From contig JAFWFO010000021.1 in NCBI GenBank assembly GCA_017515635.1, positions 62,001-126,000 on the forward strand: DNA of 64,000 bases, written 5' to 3'. The stretch comes from Selenomonadaceae bacterium. GTDB lineage: Bacteria > Bacillota > Negativicutes > Selenomonadales > Selenomonadaceae. The position numbers and the translations under genes were made by a program. The notes under the pieces were generated by a model. That model did no database searches and was not told where the DNA came from. It was given only the letters and a program-made list of their open reading frames with translations. Position 1 is the stretch's first letter, and every line of letters starts with the position of its first letter. Below, piece after piece: positions 17,290-26,200 of this stretch.

Positions 17290-18489
17290 ATGTTCGTTAT
17301 CGTCAACGTAATCGGATTGATAATTTTTTTGGCAATCGCCGTGTTGTTTTCGCAAAACAGGCGGGCAATCAACAAAGTCACCGTTGCGAAACTTTTCGCG
17401 CTAAATATTTTCGTCGGCTGGTTTTTGACTTCGTTCACAATCGGGCGCGAAATAATTGTCGTCATTGCGGACGTGTTTGTTGCCGTGATAGCTATCGCGC
17501 ATGAAGGCGTTGCGTTTGCTCTGCCGAACTGGGTCAACGTCCCGCAGATGAATTTCATCACCGCCGCGCTTTTGCCGCTATTGATGATTGTTCCGATGTT
17601 CGACATATTGAATTACGTCGGAATTATGCCGTTCGTGATAAAATGGATCGGACGTGCATTGAGTTTCTTGACGGGTGCGCCGAAGTTTGAATCGTTTTAC
17701 GCGGTTGAAATGGTCGTGCTCGGAAATCCGGATGTTGAAGCGGTTTCGTCTGAGCAACTGAAAAAAGTTTCGACGCGACGTTGTGTGACGATAGCTATAA
17801 TGTCAATGAGTTGCGTTTCTGCGGCAATGATTGGAGCTTACACGCAGATGATGCCTGCAGAATTTATTTTAACGGCAATTCCGCTCAACGTGGTCAACGC
17901 GCTGATGTTCGCGCACATTTTATTTCCCGTCGAAGTTTCGCCGAATGAGGACGACGAAATTTTTGCTGTCAAAGCCGGCGAAAAAAAATTGCCGTTCTTC
18001 AACTTTCTGGGCAACTCGATTCTCGGCGCGGGCAGATTGGTTTTTATCGTGACGTGCATGGTTATCGCGTTCGTGTCGCTGGCGAAATTGATTAACGCGG
18101 GACTTGCGCTGATAAATCCCGCATTAAGTTTGGAAATGGCTTTGGGATTGGTAATGTTCCCGTTTGCATGGCTGTTAACGCCCGACAAGGCGGAAGCGTT
18201 TCAACTGGCGGAATTCATGGGCACGAAACTTGTTACAAATGAATTTGTCGTCATGTTGCAGGCTCAGCCGCTGATGGAAAATTTCAGCCGACACATGCAG
18301 TGCGTGTTGACGGTTTTCGTTACAAGTTTCGCCAACCTCGGCACGGTCGGAATTTTGCTCGGAACTTTCAACGGAATTGTCGACAAAGATAAAAACGAAT
18401 TAATTTCCCGCAACGTCAAATATATGATTCTGTCAGGGATTTTGGTTTCACTTATGAGCGCGGGCATTGCAGGAATGTTCACGCGTTGA
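17290..18489 (+). CDS. NupC-family concentrative nucleoside transporter
   Basis: Cation-coupled nucleoside uptake in the inner membrane. 399 residues with about 8-10 hydrophobic helices. Family motifs are visible: KFESFYAVEMVVLGNPDVEA in the core, MSCVSAAMIGAYTQM in the gate domain, and FMGTKLVTNEFV near residue 315 (the TKLVxNEFV signature of CNTs). ATG at 17290 has GAGGTAA 7 nt upstream. It follows the phosphorylase remnant by 10 bp. Confidence 0.88.
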   Translation: MFVIVNVIGLIIFLAIAVLFSQNRRAINKVTVAKLFALNIFVGWFLTSFTIGREIIVVIADVFVAVIAIAHEGVAFALPNWVNVPQMNFITAALLPLLMIVPMFDILNYVGIMPFVIKWIGRALSFLTGAPKFESFYAVEMVVLGNPDVEAVSSEQLKKVSTRRCVTIAIMSMSCVSAAMIGAYTQMMPAEFILTAIPLNVVNALMFAHILFPVEVSPNEDDEIFAVKAGEKKLPFFNFLGNSILGAGRLVFIVTCMVIAFVSLAKLINAGLALINPALSLEMALGLVMFPFAWLLTPDKAEAFQLAEFMGTKLVTNEFVVMLQAQPLMENFSRHMQCVLTVFVTSFANLGTVGILLGTFNGIVDKDKNELISRNVKYMILSGILVSLMSAGIAGMFTR

Positions 18490-18535
18490 AAAGCAATGCT
18501 TAATACATAAAAGCTGACAGCTATAAAAAATTTTT
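18490..18535. repeat. AGCTGACAGCT-type intergenic repeat
   Basis: Contains AAAGCTGACAGCTATAAAAA next to AAGCAATGCTT. Related to the 1034 and 22437 repeats. Lies between nupC and flgG. Confidence 0.45.
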
Positions 18536-18552
18536 TGAGGAGATGGCTCGTT

Positions 18553-19344
18553 ATGATGAGATCGCTTTGGTCGGCGGCGTCGGGCATGAAGGCGCAGCAG
18601 ACGAACATGGACGTTGTGGCGCACAATATCGCCAACGTCAACACTTACGGCAACAAAAAAGTTCGCGCAGAATTTCAAGATTTACTGTATCAAACTTTAC
18701 GTGACGCGGGCGGCGCATCGGGCAACGGCACGCAATATCCGCAGGGCTTGCAAGTCGGCTTGGGCGTTCGCGTTTCAGCCACGCACAGAGTTTTCACGCA
18801 AGGCCCGTTGCAGACAACCGACAATCCCAACGACGTGGGCATTCAGGGCGAAGGTTTCTTTCAAATTCAAATGCCGGACGGCACGACGGCTTACACCCGC
18901 GACGGATCTTTTAAGCTTGACTCGAACAGACGGCTCGTCACCAGCGATGGTTATTTGTTGTTGCCGAATATCACGCTCGACGAAAACGCCACGATTGACA
19001 GCGTCGTTATCAGCTCGGACGGTCGAGTTTCCGACACACCCTCAGGCGGCACGCAAACCGAAATCGGACAAATAAATCTTGTGCGCTTCATCAATCCCGA
19101 AGGTCTTTACGCTTACGGCAAAAATTTATTCCTGGAAACTGCCGCGTCCGGTGCTCCGATTGAAAGCGAACCCGGTCAAGACGGCGCGGGCGTTTTGGCT
19201 CAAGGCACAATCGAAATGTCCGGCGTGCAAATCGTTGAAGAAATGGTTAATATGATTGTCGCTCAGCGCGCTTACGAATCGAATTCCAAAGCCGTAACAA
19301 CTTCCGACTCCATGCTTGAAATTGCCAACCAGTTGAAACGGTAA
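18553..19344 (+). CDS. flgG: Flagellar distal rod protein FlgG
   Basis: Structural protein of the distal rod, exported by the flagellar type III system. Begins MMRSLWSAASGMKAQQTNMD with the ANVNTYGNKK N-terminal helix motif. It ends VNMIVAQRAYESNSKAVTTSDSMLEIANQLKR, the conserved rod C-terminus. 263 residues is the usual FlgG length. The ATG at 18553 follows GAGGAG. First gene of the ring/rod cluster; flgA follows after 6 bp. Confidence 0.94.
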   Translation: MMRSLWSAASGMKAQQTNMDVVAHNIANVNTYGNKKVRAEFQDLLYQTLRDAGGASGNGTQYPQGLQVGLGVRVSATHRVFTQGPLQTTDNPNDVGIQGEGFFQIQMPDGTTAYTRDGSFKLDSNRRLVTSDGYLLLPNITLDENATIDSVVISSDGRVSDTPSGGTQTEIGQINLVRFINPEGLYAYGKNLFLETAASGAPIESEPGQDGAGVLAQGTIEMSGVQIVEEMVNMIVAQRAYESNSKAVTTSDSMLEIANQLKR

Positions 19345-19350
19345 TTTGAC

Positions 19351-20055
19351 ATGAAGAAATTTTTCTTGCTCGTGACGTTGATTTTATTTTGCCTGACGCC
19401 GCGAGTTTTTGCGTACACGGTGACGGGCGCGGAACTTCAGACAATCGCAATCGACGCACTTGAAAAAGCATTGGCGGAACGCGGCGAAACTCGTCGACAC
19501 GAAATACTTTTCATGCAAAGCCCGCCCGATTTGAAATTGCCCGAAGGTGAAGTCGAAGTCCGCACGAATCTTCCCGCGCAGATAAGTTACATAAGTTTAA
19601 CGCCCGTGCGCGCAACGGTTTATCTCAACGGGCGGGCTTGGCGGACAGTCAGCTTTACCGCAAGCGTCAAAGTTTACGACACGGTGCTTGTCGCCAATCA
19701 CGATCTGCGGATTGAAGTTCCCGTGGCGGCGGAAGATTTTCACGAAGCGGAAGTTGCAATCGACGGGCGCAATGAATTCGTCAAAGATGTCAACGAAATT
19801 GTCGGTCTTGTTCCGCACAGATTTATTCGCGGCGGCTCGCCAATCAGCAAAGGTTATTTTCAACAGCCCGTTGCCGTCAATTCCGGTCAGCGCGTTACGA
19901 TTGTTTTGAACTGGCGCGGGATTCGGGCGTCGGCTCGCGGAATTGCTTTGACTCGCGGGCGTATCGGTTCGCTTATCAAAGTCAAAAATGAAATCTCCGA
20001 AAAAGTTTTGACGGCGAAAGTCATCGATTCTCAAACCGTGGAAGTTTCAATGTAA
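19351..20055 (+). CDS. flgA: Flagellar P-ring assembly chaperone FlgA
   Basis: Periplasmic chaperone that helps FlgI assemble into the P ring. Signal peptide at residues 1-21 (ends VFA). The C-terminal SAF-like domain contains PVAVNSGQRVTIVLNWRGI and the usual LIKVKNEISEKVLTAKVID end. 234 residues. Its presence with flgH and flgI shows a diderm-type basal body. Confidence 0.9.
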   Translation: MKKFFLLVTLILFCLTPRVFAYTVTGAELQTIAIDALEKALAERGETRRHEILFMQSPPDLKLPEGEVEVRTNLPAQISYISLTPVRATVYLNGRAWRTVSFTASVKVYDTVLVANHDLRIEVPVAAEDFHEAEVAIDGRNEFVKDVNEIVGLVPHRFIRGGSPISKGYFQQPVAVNSGQRVTIVLNWRGIRASARGIALTRGRIGSLIKVKNEISEKVLTAKVIDSQTVEVSM

Positions 20056-20100
20056 AAAAATTCCCCATTCCAAATTCCCCATTCCAAATTGCTTTTCGGA
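20056..20100. repeat. ATTCCCCATTCCAAATT intergenic repeat
   Basis: Tandem ATTCCCCATTCCAAATTCCCC units between flgA and flgH, of the same ATTCC-rich family as at 6877 and 21262. Confidence 0.55.
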
Positions 20101-20109
20101 GGTGAGCAC

Positions 20110-20685
20110 ATGAAAAAATTTTTTGCAATTTTAATCGCGGCTTTCATGTTGACGAGTTGCACGGGCGAAGCGAAATCTCTTTGGGTCGACAACGGCAATA
20201 TGAGTTTGTTTGCCGACAAAAAGGCGCGTAACGTCGGCGATATTTTGACGATTGTCATCAGCGAAACGACGACGCAGACTGCCTCGAAGTCCCGCACAAA
20301 TGGTAAATCCGGTTCGGTCTCTGTCGGCAACGGCACGGGCATTTTCGATTTTATTAAAGCGTTTTCAGTCAGCGGCTCCGATTCGTTTCAAGCGGACGGC
20401 TCCGCAACCGACACCAATCGTTTCAGCGGACAACTTACCGTCACCGTCGTTGAAGTTCTTCCAAACGACAACATGATAATCGAGGGCACGCAATCAATTT
20501 GGCAAAACCGCGACGAACACAAAATTACTCTGCGCGGGGTGATTCGCCGCGACGACGTGACAATGAATAATACCGTTCCTTCGTACAAAGTTGCGGACGC
20601 CACGCTTAAATTCGACGGCAAAGGCCCCTTGAACGCAAAACAACGCCAAGGCATTTTGACGCAGATTTTTAATATTCTCTTCTGA
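20110..20685 (+). CDS. flgH: Flagellar L-ring lipoprotein FlgH
   Basis: Outer-membrane ring subunit. Signal sequence with lipobox MLTSC (cysteine at residue 17), then SLWVDNGNMSLFADKKARNVGDILTI split over the conserved N-terminal region, and the C-terminal VPSYKVADATLKFDGKGPL and ILTQIFNILF. 191 residues. ATG at 20110 follows GGAGGTGAG. The stop overlaps the next ORF's ATG. Confidence 0.93.
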   Translation: MKKFFAILIAAFMLTSCTGEAKSLWVDNGNMSLFADKKARNVGDILTIVISETTTQTASKSRTNGKSGSVSVGNGTGIFDFIKAFSVSGSDSFQADGSATDTNRFSGQLTVTVVEVLPNDNMIIEGTQSIWQNRDEHKITLRGVIRRDDVTMNNTVPSYKVADATLKFDGKGPLNAKQRQGILTQIFNILF

Positions 20686-21051
20686 TGGACGACGAAGTTA
20701 AACTCAGCGAAGAATTTGTTTTGCCACAAGATTTGAGCGCAATGGCAAAAAAATTTTTCGTGCAGGCAGAAAAGCAATTAAAACAAGACCAATGGTTTAT
20801 AAAGAAAGGCTCAACCGTCACGGGCGTGAAAGTCATTGCGGCGAATTGACGGCGTTAATCGGCTTATTGAAACTTATCCTCTTCCGAACGGTGATAAAAC
20901 CAAAGCTCAAGACTGGTACAAATGTCGCGGCACGGCGATTATAACCGACGGCACAAAAGAACTGGTTAGAGAAATTCATTGGTATCAGTGTGAAAATATC
21001 GGCAAAGTTGAGTTTAAGTTCAAAATATGGGGTGATGACAATGTTACTTAG
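20685..21051 (+). pseudogene. Frameshifted ORF resembling a polymorphic-toxin C-terminal domain
   Basis: Frame one runs 20685-20849 (54 residues, ends GSTVTGVKVIAAN). Frame two runs 20836-21051 and continues RRIDGVNRLIETYPLPNGDK, then DWYKCRGTAIITDGTKELV and REIHWYQCENIGKVEFKFK. Joined by a one-base correction they would give a protein of about 120 residues. The EIHWYQ...GKVEFK ending resembles C-terminal domains I associate with polymorphic toxins, but the match is from memory and weak. It sits between flgH and flgI, which are normally adjacent, so it is probably an insertion. Confidence 0.5.
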
Positions 21052-21250
21052 GTACATAGGAAACAATCCGAAGGAAATTTCGTTCATTGCCGGCGGCTAT
21101 TATGAAGCAAAAAAAATTCATGATGAAATGGGCGACGGCTGGGCTATCTTTGACGAAGGGGACGATTGGTACTGGTATGGCGTTCGCTTTGTCGAAGAAA
21201 ATTTCGAGGAAGTAACGGAGGATGATTTTAAAATCAACCGCGCAGTTTGA
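21041..21250 (+). CDS. Small acidic protein after the toxin-like ORF, possible immunity protein
   Basis: 69 residues, strongly acidic C-terminal half (DEMGDGWAIFDEGDDWYWYG, FEEVTEDDF). The start overlaps the end of the preceding ORF, with GGGGTG 6 nt upstream of the ATG. An alternative in-frame ATG is at 21035. No family recognised. Size, charge and overlap suit a toxin-immunity partner, but this is inference from context. Confidence 0.5.
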   Translation: MLLRYIGNNPKEISFIAGGYYEAKKIHDEMGDGWAIFDEGDDWYWYGVRFVEENFEEVTEDDFKINRAV

Positions 21251-21261
21251 AAAGCAATTCG

Positions 21262-21315
21262 GAATTGCAGCCGTTATAATTCCACATTCCTAATTCCAAA
21301 TTCCTAATTGCATTT
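21262..21315. repeat. ATTCCTAATTCCAAATT intergenic repeat
   Basis: Tandem ATTCCACATTCCTAATTCC units ending CCTAATTGC, just before the flgI ribosome binding site. Confidence 0.6.
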
Positions 21316-21329
21316 AAAGAGGTGACGCA

Positions 21330-22436
21330 ATGAAAAAAATTTTTACACTCGCGACGCTCCTTTTGTGCTTGGCGTTTGCAACGACGGTTTTTGCCGAATC
21401 CGCCGTCACGCGAATAAAAGACGTTGCAAAAGTTCAAGGCGTGCGGAGCAACCAACTTATGGGCTACGGTCTTGTTGTCGGTTTACCCGGCACGGGCGAC
21501 AGCGACGACACGCGCCAAATGATTCAATCGACGGTGTCACTGCTCAGAAGTTTCGGGATCACCGTGCAAGCGGCGGATTTGGATTCGGACAACGTTGCCG
21601 CAGTCATGGTTACCGCCACGCTCCCGCCGTTCGTGCGCGAAGGTGACACGATTGATGTTGTCGTCAGCTCAATGGGTGACGCGGATTCGATTCAAGGCGG
21701 CGTGTTGTTGCAAACTCCCCTGCGTGCGGCTAACGGCGATGTTTACGCGGTCGCTCAAGGTTCCGTTTCGACGGGCGGTTTCATGGCGGGACGCGGCAAC
21801 AATCGCGCCACGAAAAATTTCCCGACGGCGGGATCCATTCCCAACGGGGCTATCGTCGAACGCACGCTTGAAGATGATTTGGGACGCAACGGACAAATTT
21901 CTTTGAGCTTGTCGAGTTCGGACTTTACGACGGCTTCACGAATCACCAACGCAATCAACGCGGCTTACGGTGACGTGGCGCACGCGGCAAATCCCGGACG
22001 TATCGACATAAATATTCCGGGTTATTATCGGGCGAACATTGTCGAATTCGTCGCGTCGATTGAAGAACTGCCCGTTATCCCCGACAACATCGCTAAAGTC
22101 GTCGTCAACGAACGCACGGGCACAATCGTCATGGGCGGCAATGTCACCGTCGACGAGTGCGCGATAACTCAAGGCGGCTTGTCAATTAGAATTACCAGCG
22201 ACACGAACGTTTCTCAGCCGACGCCGTTTTCTTACGGCACGACGATGGTCAAAAAGGAAGTCGCCGCCAACGCCCGTGAAGAACTTTCAAGTTCGGTTGT
22301 CCTGCCCGCCACAACGAGCGTCAGCGACATTATCGGCGCATTGAACGCGGTCGGTGCCACGCCCCGCGATTGCATTTCGATTTTGCAGGCAATGAAAGCG
22401 GCAGGCGCGATTCATGCCGTGTTGGAAATTATTTAA
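21330..22436 (+). CDS. flgI: Flagellar P-ring protein FlgI
   Basis: Periplasmic ring subunit around the rod. Signal peptide at residues 1-22 (ends VFA). Highly conserved RIKDVAKVQGVRSNQLMGYG, LVVGLPGTGDSDDT, and the C-terminal LNAVGATPRDCISILQAMKA are present. 368 residues, typical. GAGGTGA precedes the ATG. Confidence 0.96.
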   Translation: MKKIFTLATLLLCLAFATTVFAESAVTRIKDVAKVQGVRSNQLMGYGLVVGLPGTGDSDDTRQMIQSTVSLLRSFGITVQAADLDSDNVAAVMVTATLPPFVREGDTIDVVVSSMGDADSIQGGVLLQTPLRAANGDVYAVAQGSVSTGGFMAGRGNNRATKNFPTAGSIPNGAIVERTLEDDLGRNGQISLSLSSSDFTTASRITNAINAAYGDVAHAANPGRIDINIPGYYRANIVEFVASIEELPVIPDNIAKVVVNERTGTIVMGGNVTVDECAITQGGLSIRITSDTNVSQPTPFSYGTTMVKKEVAANAREELSSSVVLPATTSVSDIIGALNAVGATPRDCISILQAMKAAGAIHAVLEII

Positions 22437-22490
22437 GCTTTAAGCGGGTGACGTTTACAATCCCAAAAGCTGAAAGCTACACAAGGAGGC
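22437..22490. repeat. AGCTTTAAGC / AAAGCTGAAAGCT intergenic repeat
   Basis: Starts within the flgI stop codon (TTTAAGCTTTAAGC) and continues to AAAAGCTGAAAGCTA before flgJ. Same family as 1034-1108. Confidence 0.45.
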
Positions 22491-22496
22491 TTTTTC

Positions 22497-22922
22497 ATGC
22501 AGATTGACGGCGTACATTTAATGCCGCAAACAAATTCGACGAACACCGCGCCCGAAACTTCGCAGATGTTAAACGAAAATTCTTCGTTCCAAGCGCAACT
22601 CGACGCGGCAACCGAAAAAATCAACAAAACTTCCCCGACGATAAAAACAATGACCGCCGAAGAAGTTGCTCAACGTAACGAAGACATAAAAAAAGCATCC
22701 GTGCAACTCGAAGCGATTATGCTGAAGATGATGTACAACGAAATGTGGAAGACCGTCCCGAAAAATGAACTCTTCAGCGACGGCAACGATAACGCAATGG
22801 AAATTTATCGCGACATGTACAACGAAGAATTGACCAAGGCAGCGGCCGAGGGCGGCGGTATCGGACTTGCGGATTTCATTTATCGGCAACTGACCGAAAC
22901 CGACCCGCACAAACTTTATTGA
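22497..22922 (+). CDS. flgJ: FlgJ N-terminal rod-binding domain protein
   Basis: 141 residues, only the rod-binding half (KASVQLEAIMLKMMYNEMWK, ELTKAAAEGGGIGLADFIYR). The muramidase domain found in enteric FlgJ is absent, as in many Firmicutes. AAGGAGG precedes the ATG. Last gene of the flagellar cluster here. Confidence 0.88.
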   Translation: MQIDGVHLMPQTNSTNTAPETSQMLNENSSFQAQLDAATEKINKTSPTIKTMTAEEVAQRNEDIKKASVQLEAIMLKMMYNEMWKTVPKNELFSDGNDNAMEIYRDMYNEELTKAAAEGGGIGLADFIYRQLTETDPHKLY

Positions 22923-22933
22923 ACGAAGATTTT

Positions 22934-23078
22934 TTCCGTCAACGCGACGACTGCTTTTAAAAAGTGCTCGAACGATTGGACGAAAGTTTTTTCCGTCAAT
23001 GCGGCGACTGCTTTTTAAACGGTGGGCGAACGGTTGGACAAAAAATTTTTTCCCGTCACAATCGACGGGATTTTTTTT
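22934..23078. repeat. Direct repeat units A and B flanking the RTX locus (left side)
   Basis: Unit A (22934-22985) and unit B (22989-23078) share CGACTGCTTTT, GCTCGAACGATTGGAC-like or GGCGAACGGTTGGACAAA strings. Unit B, including its terminator, is nearly identical to a segment at 29597-29690 on the other side of the RTX genes, in the same orientation. Confidence 0.75.
23045..23078 (+). terminator. Intrinsic terminator after flgJ
   Basis: TCCCGTC-ACAATC-GACGGGA with eight T following and A/T runs before; inside repeat unit B. Confidence 0.8.
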
Positions 23079-23168
23079 GCCGTAATTGCAATGTTAATCG
23101 TGTCGAAAACTGCTTCCGACTTTTGTTTATCGCGAAAAAAAACGGACGCCGCAGTTGACGCCCGTTCA

Positions 23169-23200
23169 TGAGCTGACAGATCTGAGTTTTGAGCTTTAAA
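23169..23200. repeat. GAGCTGACAGATCTGAGTTT repeat fragment
   Basis: Degenerate member of the AGCTGAC/AGCTTTA family immediately downstream (minus strand) of the RTX stop codon. Confidence 0.35.
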
Positions 23201-23203
23201 AGT

Positions 23204-26200
23204 TTATTTCTTCGTGAAAGTTGAGCCGTTGAGTTGATAAGTATCGTCGTTGGCAACAAATTCCGTGCCCGAAAAATCTTTCAGCGTGATTGCATTGGAA
23301 GTTGTGCCGACTTTGAATACAACGGAATTGTTTTTGAGAACCGCATCGAAGTTCGCGCCGATTTGGAGTTGATCTTCCGCGCCGAAATCGTAAATTTTAT
23401 CTCTGCCGTCGCCGGGGTTGTAGATGAAAGTGTCGGAGCCGTCGCCGCCCCAGAGCGTATCGTTGCCGCCGCCGCCGTTGAGCGTCGAACCGAAGTCGCC
23501 CGCGTAAATTTTGTTCGCCCTGCCGTTGCCGATAATTTCAACTTCGCCGTCGACTGCCGAGCCGTCAATCGTCGTGAGTTTGGAATAATTCGCCGCGCTG
23601 AAAATTTGAGTATCCGCCGCCAAAGTCACGGCAGTTTTCGCGGTGTTGAACATGCCGTCTTCCGCGTAAACGTTCACGACAGATATTCCGTTTTCAACGA
23701 GCGTAATTTTTTCGCCCGCCGTGTCTTTAACCGTAAGCGAATTACCGTCTTTAAAGTAAAAGATAACGTCGCTGTCGTCGACGGAATAATTTTTAAACTG
23801 CGCGGAGCCGAGAGAAATTTTGTTTGAACCCGTCATGTAATCGGCAATGGTATCGTTGCCCGCGCCGGTGACAAAAGTATCGTTGCCCGCGCCGCCGATA
23901 ATCAGATCATCGCCCTTGCCGCCGTCAATCAAGTTCGCGCCTTTGCCGCCGGTGATTGTGTTGTCTTCGTCGTTGCCGGTTATCGCAAATTTTTTCGTGA
24001 CGGCGGAGGCGTCGACTTCGTAAATGTCTTTTTCCGCCGTGTAAGAACTGCCTTTGAAATTCGAGTTGAGCGTAACTTTTCCGTCGTCGCTGACGATTTT
24101 TTCGCTGAAGTAAGTGCAGGTTGTTTCGCCGTCAACGTCGGAGATTGTAATTGTTTTGCCGTCGGAAATGTCTTCGTCGTCGAGTTTTTTAATCGTGACG
24201 GAGCCCGTGCCGACTTTCAAAACCACGTCGCCTTTCGAGTTGACGGAACTTGACGAAACTTTTCCCGTGCTGATGACCAATTTATCTTCGTCGCCGTTGA
24301 AGTCAAGGATAACATCGTTGCCGCTGTCGTAAATGAACACGTCGGAACCCGCGCCGCCGAAAAGTGTATCGTTGCCGCCCATGCCGATAAGAACGTCGTC
24401 GCCGTCGCCGCCGAAAATTTTATTCGATTTTTCGTTGCCGCTAATTGTCGCGCCGTTGGTCAAGCCGCCGTCAATCGTCACGAGTTTTGTATCGGCGGCA
24501 AAAGATTGCGTCGACGAAGTGAGTTTGATTGACGTGCCCGCGCTATTGGTTTTGCCGTCGAACGTGTAAGTTTCCGTCGTTGACTTGCCGTTTTCAATAA
24601 CGGTGACTTTTTTGCCGACAGCGTCTTTTATCGTGACGGAACCGGTACCCGCATTAAGGATAACGTCCGAATCGTTGACATCGAAACCGTCAAGCGCATT
24701 GCCCAACGAAACTTTGTCGGAGCCGGTGCCGTAGTCCGCGATTGTGACATCTCCGCCGTCGTGAATGAACAGATCGTTGCCCTTGCCGCCGACGAAAGTA
24801 TCTTCACCGCCGCCGCCGATAATTGTGTCTTTGCCCGCGCCGCCAATCAAACTGTTGTCTTCTTCGTCGCCGGTGATTTTCAACGGAGTTTTTGTAAGAG
24901 AGCCGTTGACGTGTTGAACGTGGAGTTCCGAATTATCGTCTGTCGAATCGGCGTTGTCGAGATCTGCGGGAGCGTCGCCGAGCAAATTGAGGTTCTGCAA
25001 ATTTACGTTCAAAATATTGACGGGCGGATGGGGACTTATGTGCATGATGTCTTCTTCATCAAGGAAATTGCCGTGCCAGTAAGTCCAATGCCCGATTTTT
25101 TTGCCGTCGGAGTCCGTGAAAATAAATTCGTTGCCGTCGATTGCGGCATCCTTCAGGAGAATGTAACCTGTTCCGACTTTGATGGTGAGGTCGTTGCTGC
25201 CGCTCTTTAAGCTGAAGTTCGCCACGCCGATTTGTGTGCCGTCGGTGAATTGAATCGTGTCGTTTTTGTTGTAGCCGCAGATTATATCGTAGCCGTCGCC
25301 GGTGGCATAGCGATAAACGTTGCCGCTCGTCGTCTTGCTCGCGATTATGTCGTTGCCTCTGCCGCCTTCAATCGTGACGCCGCGTCCGTCAGTGCAGATT
25401 GAATCTTCGCCGTCTCCTCCACTGATTAAGATGTTGTCGCCGTGATTGTCGACGGTGTCTTTGTCGGAGCCGCCGGCAAAATTTTTACCTGCGTAATTGC
25501 CCGCCGCAAACTCCGCGACATAACCTTTCGGAACGGAGAAATTTTTGCCGACGATTTTTGCATTGACCGTGATTGTCTTGCCGTTGACGGTGATATTTTC
25601 GTTGAGATCCTCAGCCGTCAACATGGTGTCCGCCAAACCGCTGATTGAGAATATTACCGACGGCAACGACTTCATGGAATAACTGATCGAAGTCTTGCTT
25701 GCATTCAAAACGAAGCCCGCCGTTTTGTTGCCCGAAACATAATATCCCGTCGTGCCGCCGACTTGCCAACGTTCGCCGAGAGTAACAGGTTTTTGGCAGT
25801 CGTCGCCGAGCGCAAGAGTGTAACCCGTGCCCGTGAGACTTGCTTTGGTACCGTTAGCAATCAGCGTCGATGCCGAAAGAGTTATCTCCTTGTCGTTGAG
25901 CTCAATTCCTTCGACAGATACGCCGTTGCAATTCAGATTGGGAGCAAGTCCGCGAATGCTGAAACCGTCGCCCGTAGTGCCTGCAAACTGCTTGATTTTG
26001 CCGTCGACGATTCTATAGCCTGCAGTTGTGTACTCGCCCGTGTAAGTGACTGTTGACGTGTTACCGGTATCGGCAGACACTTCCCACATTTCGGGGACAA
26101 TCGTTGAAACAGGAACGTCGTTTCCTAAAACCAATTCATAGCCGTTGTCGACAGAAACTTCTGTCGTACTCAAAACGTTTTTGGAAACGGTGATTTGGTT

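Noticed and set aside
18553..19344. FlgF instead of FlgG
   Set aside because: Length, the MMRSLWSAASGM start and the C-terminal motif fit FlgG better.
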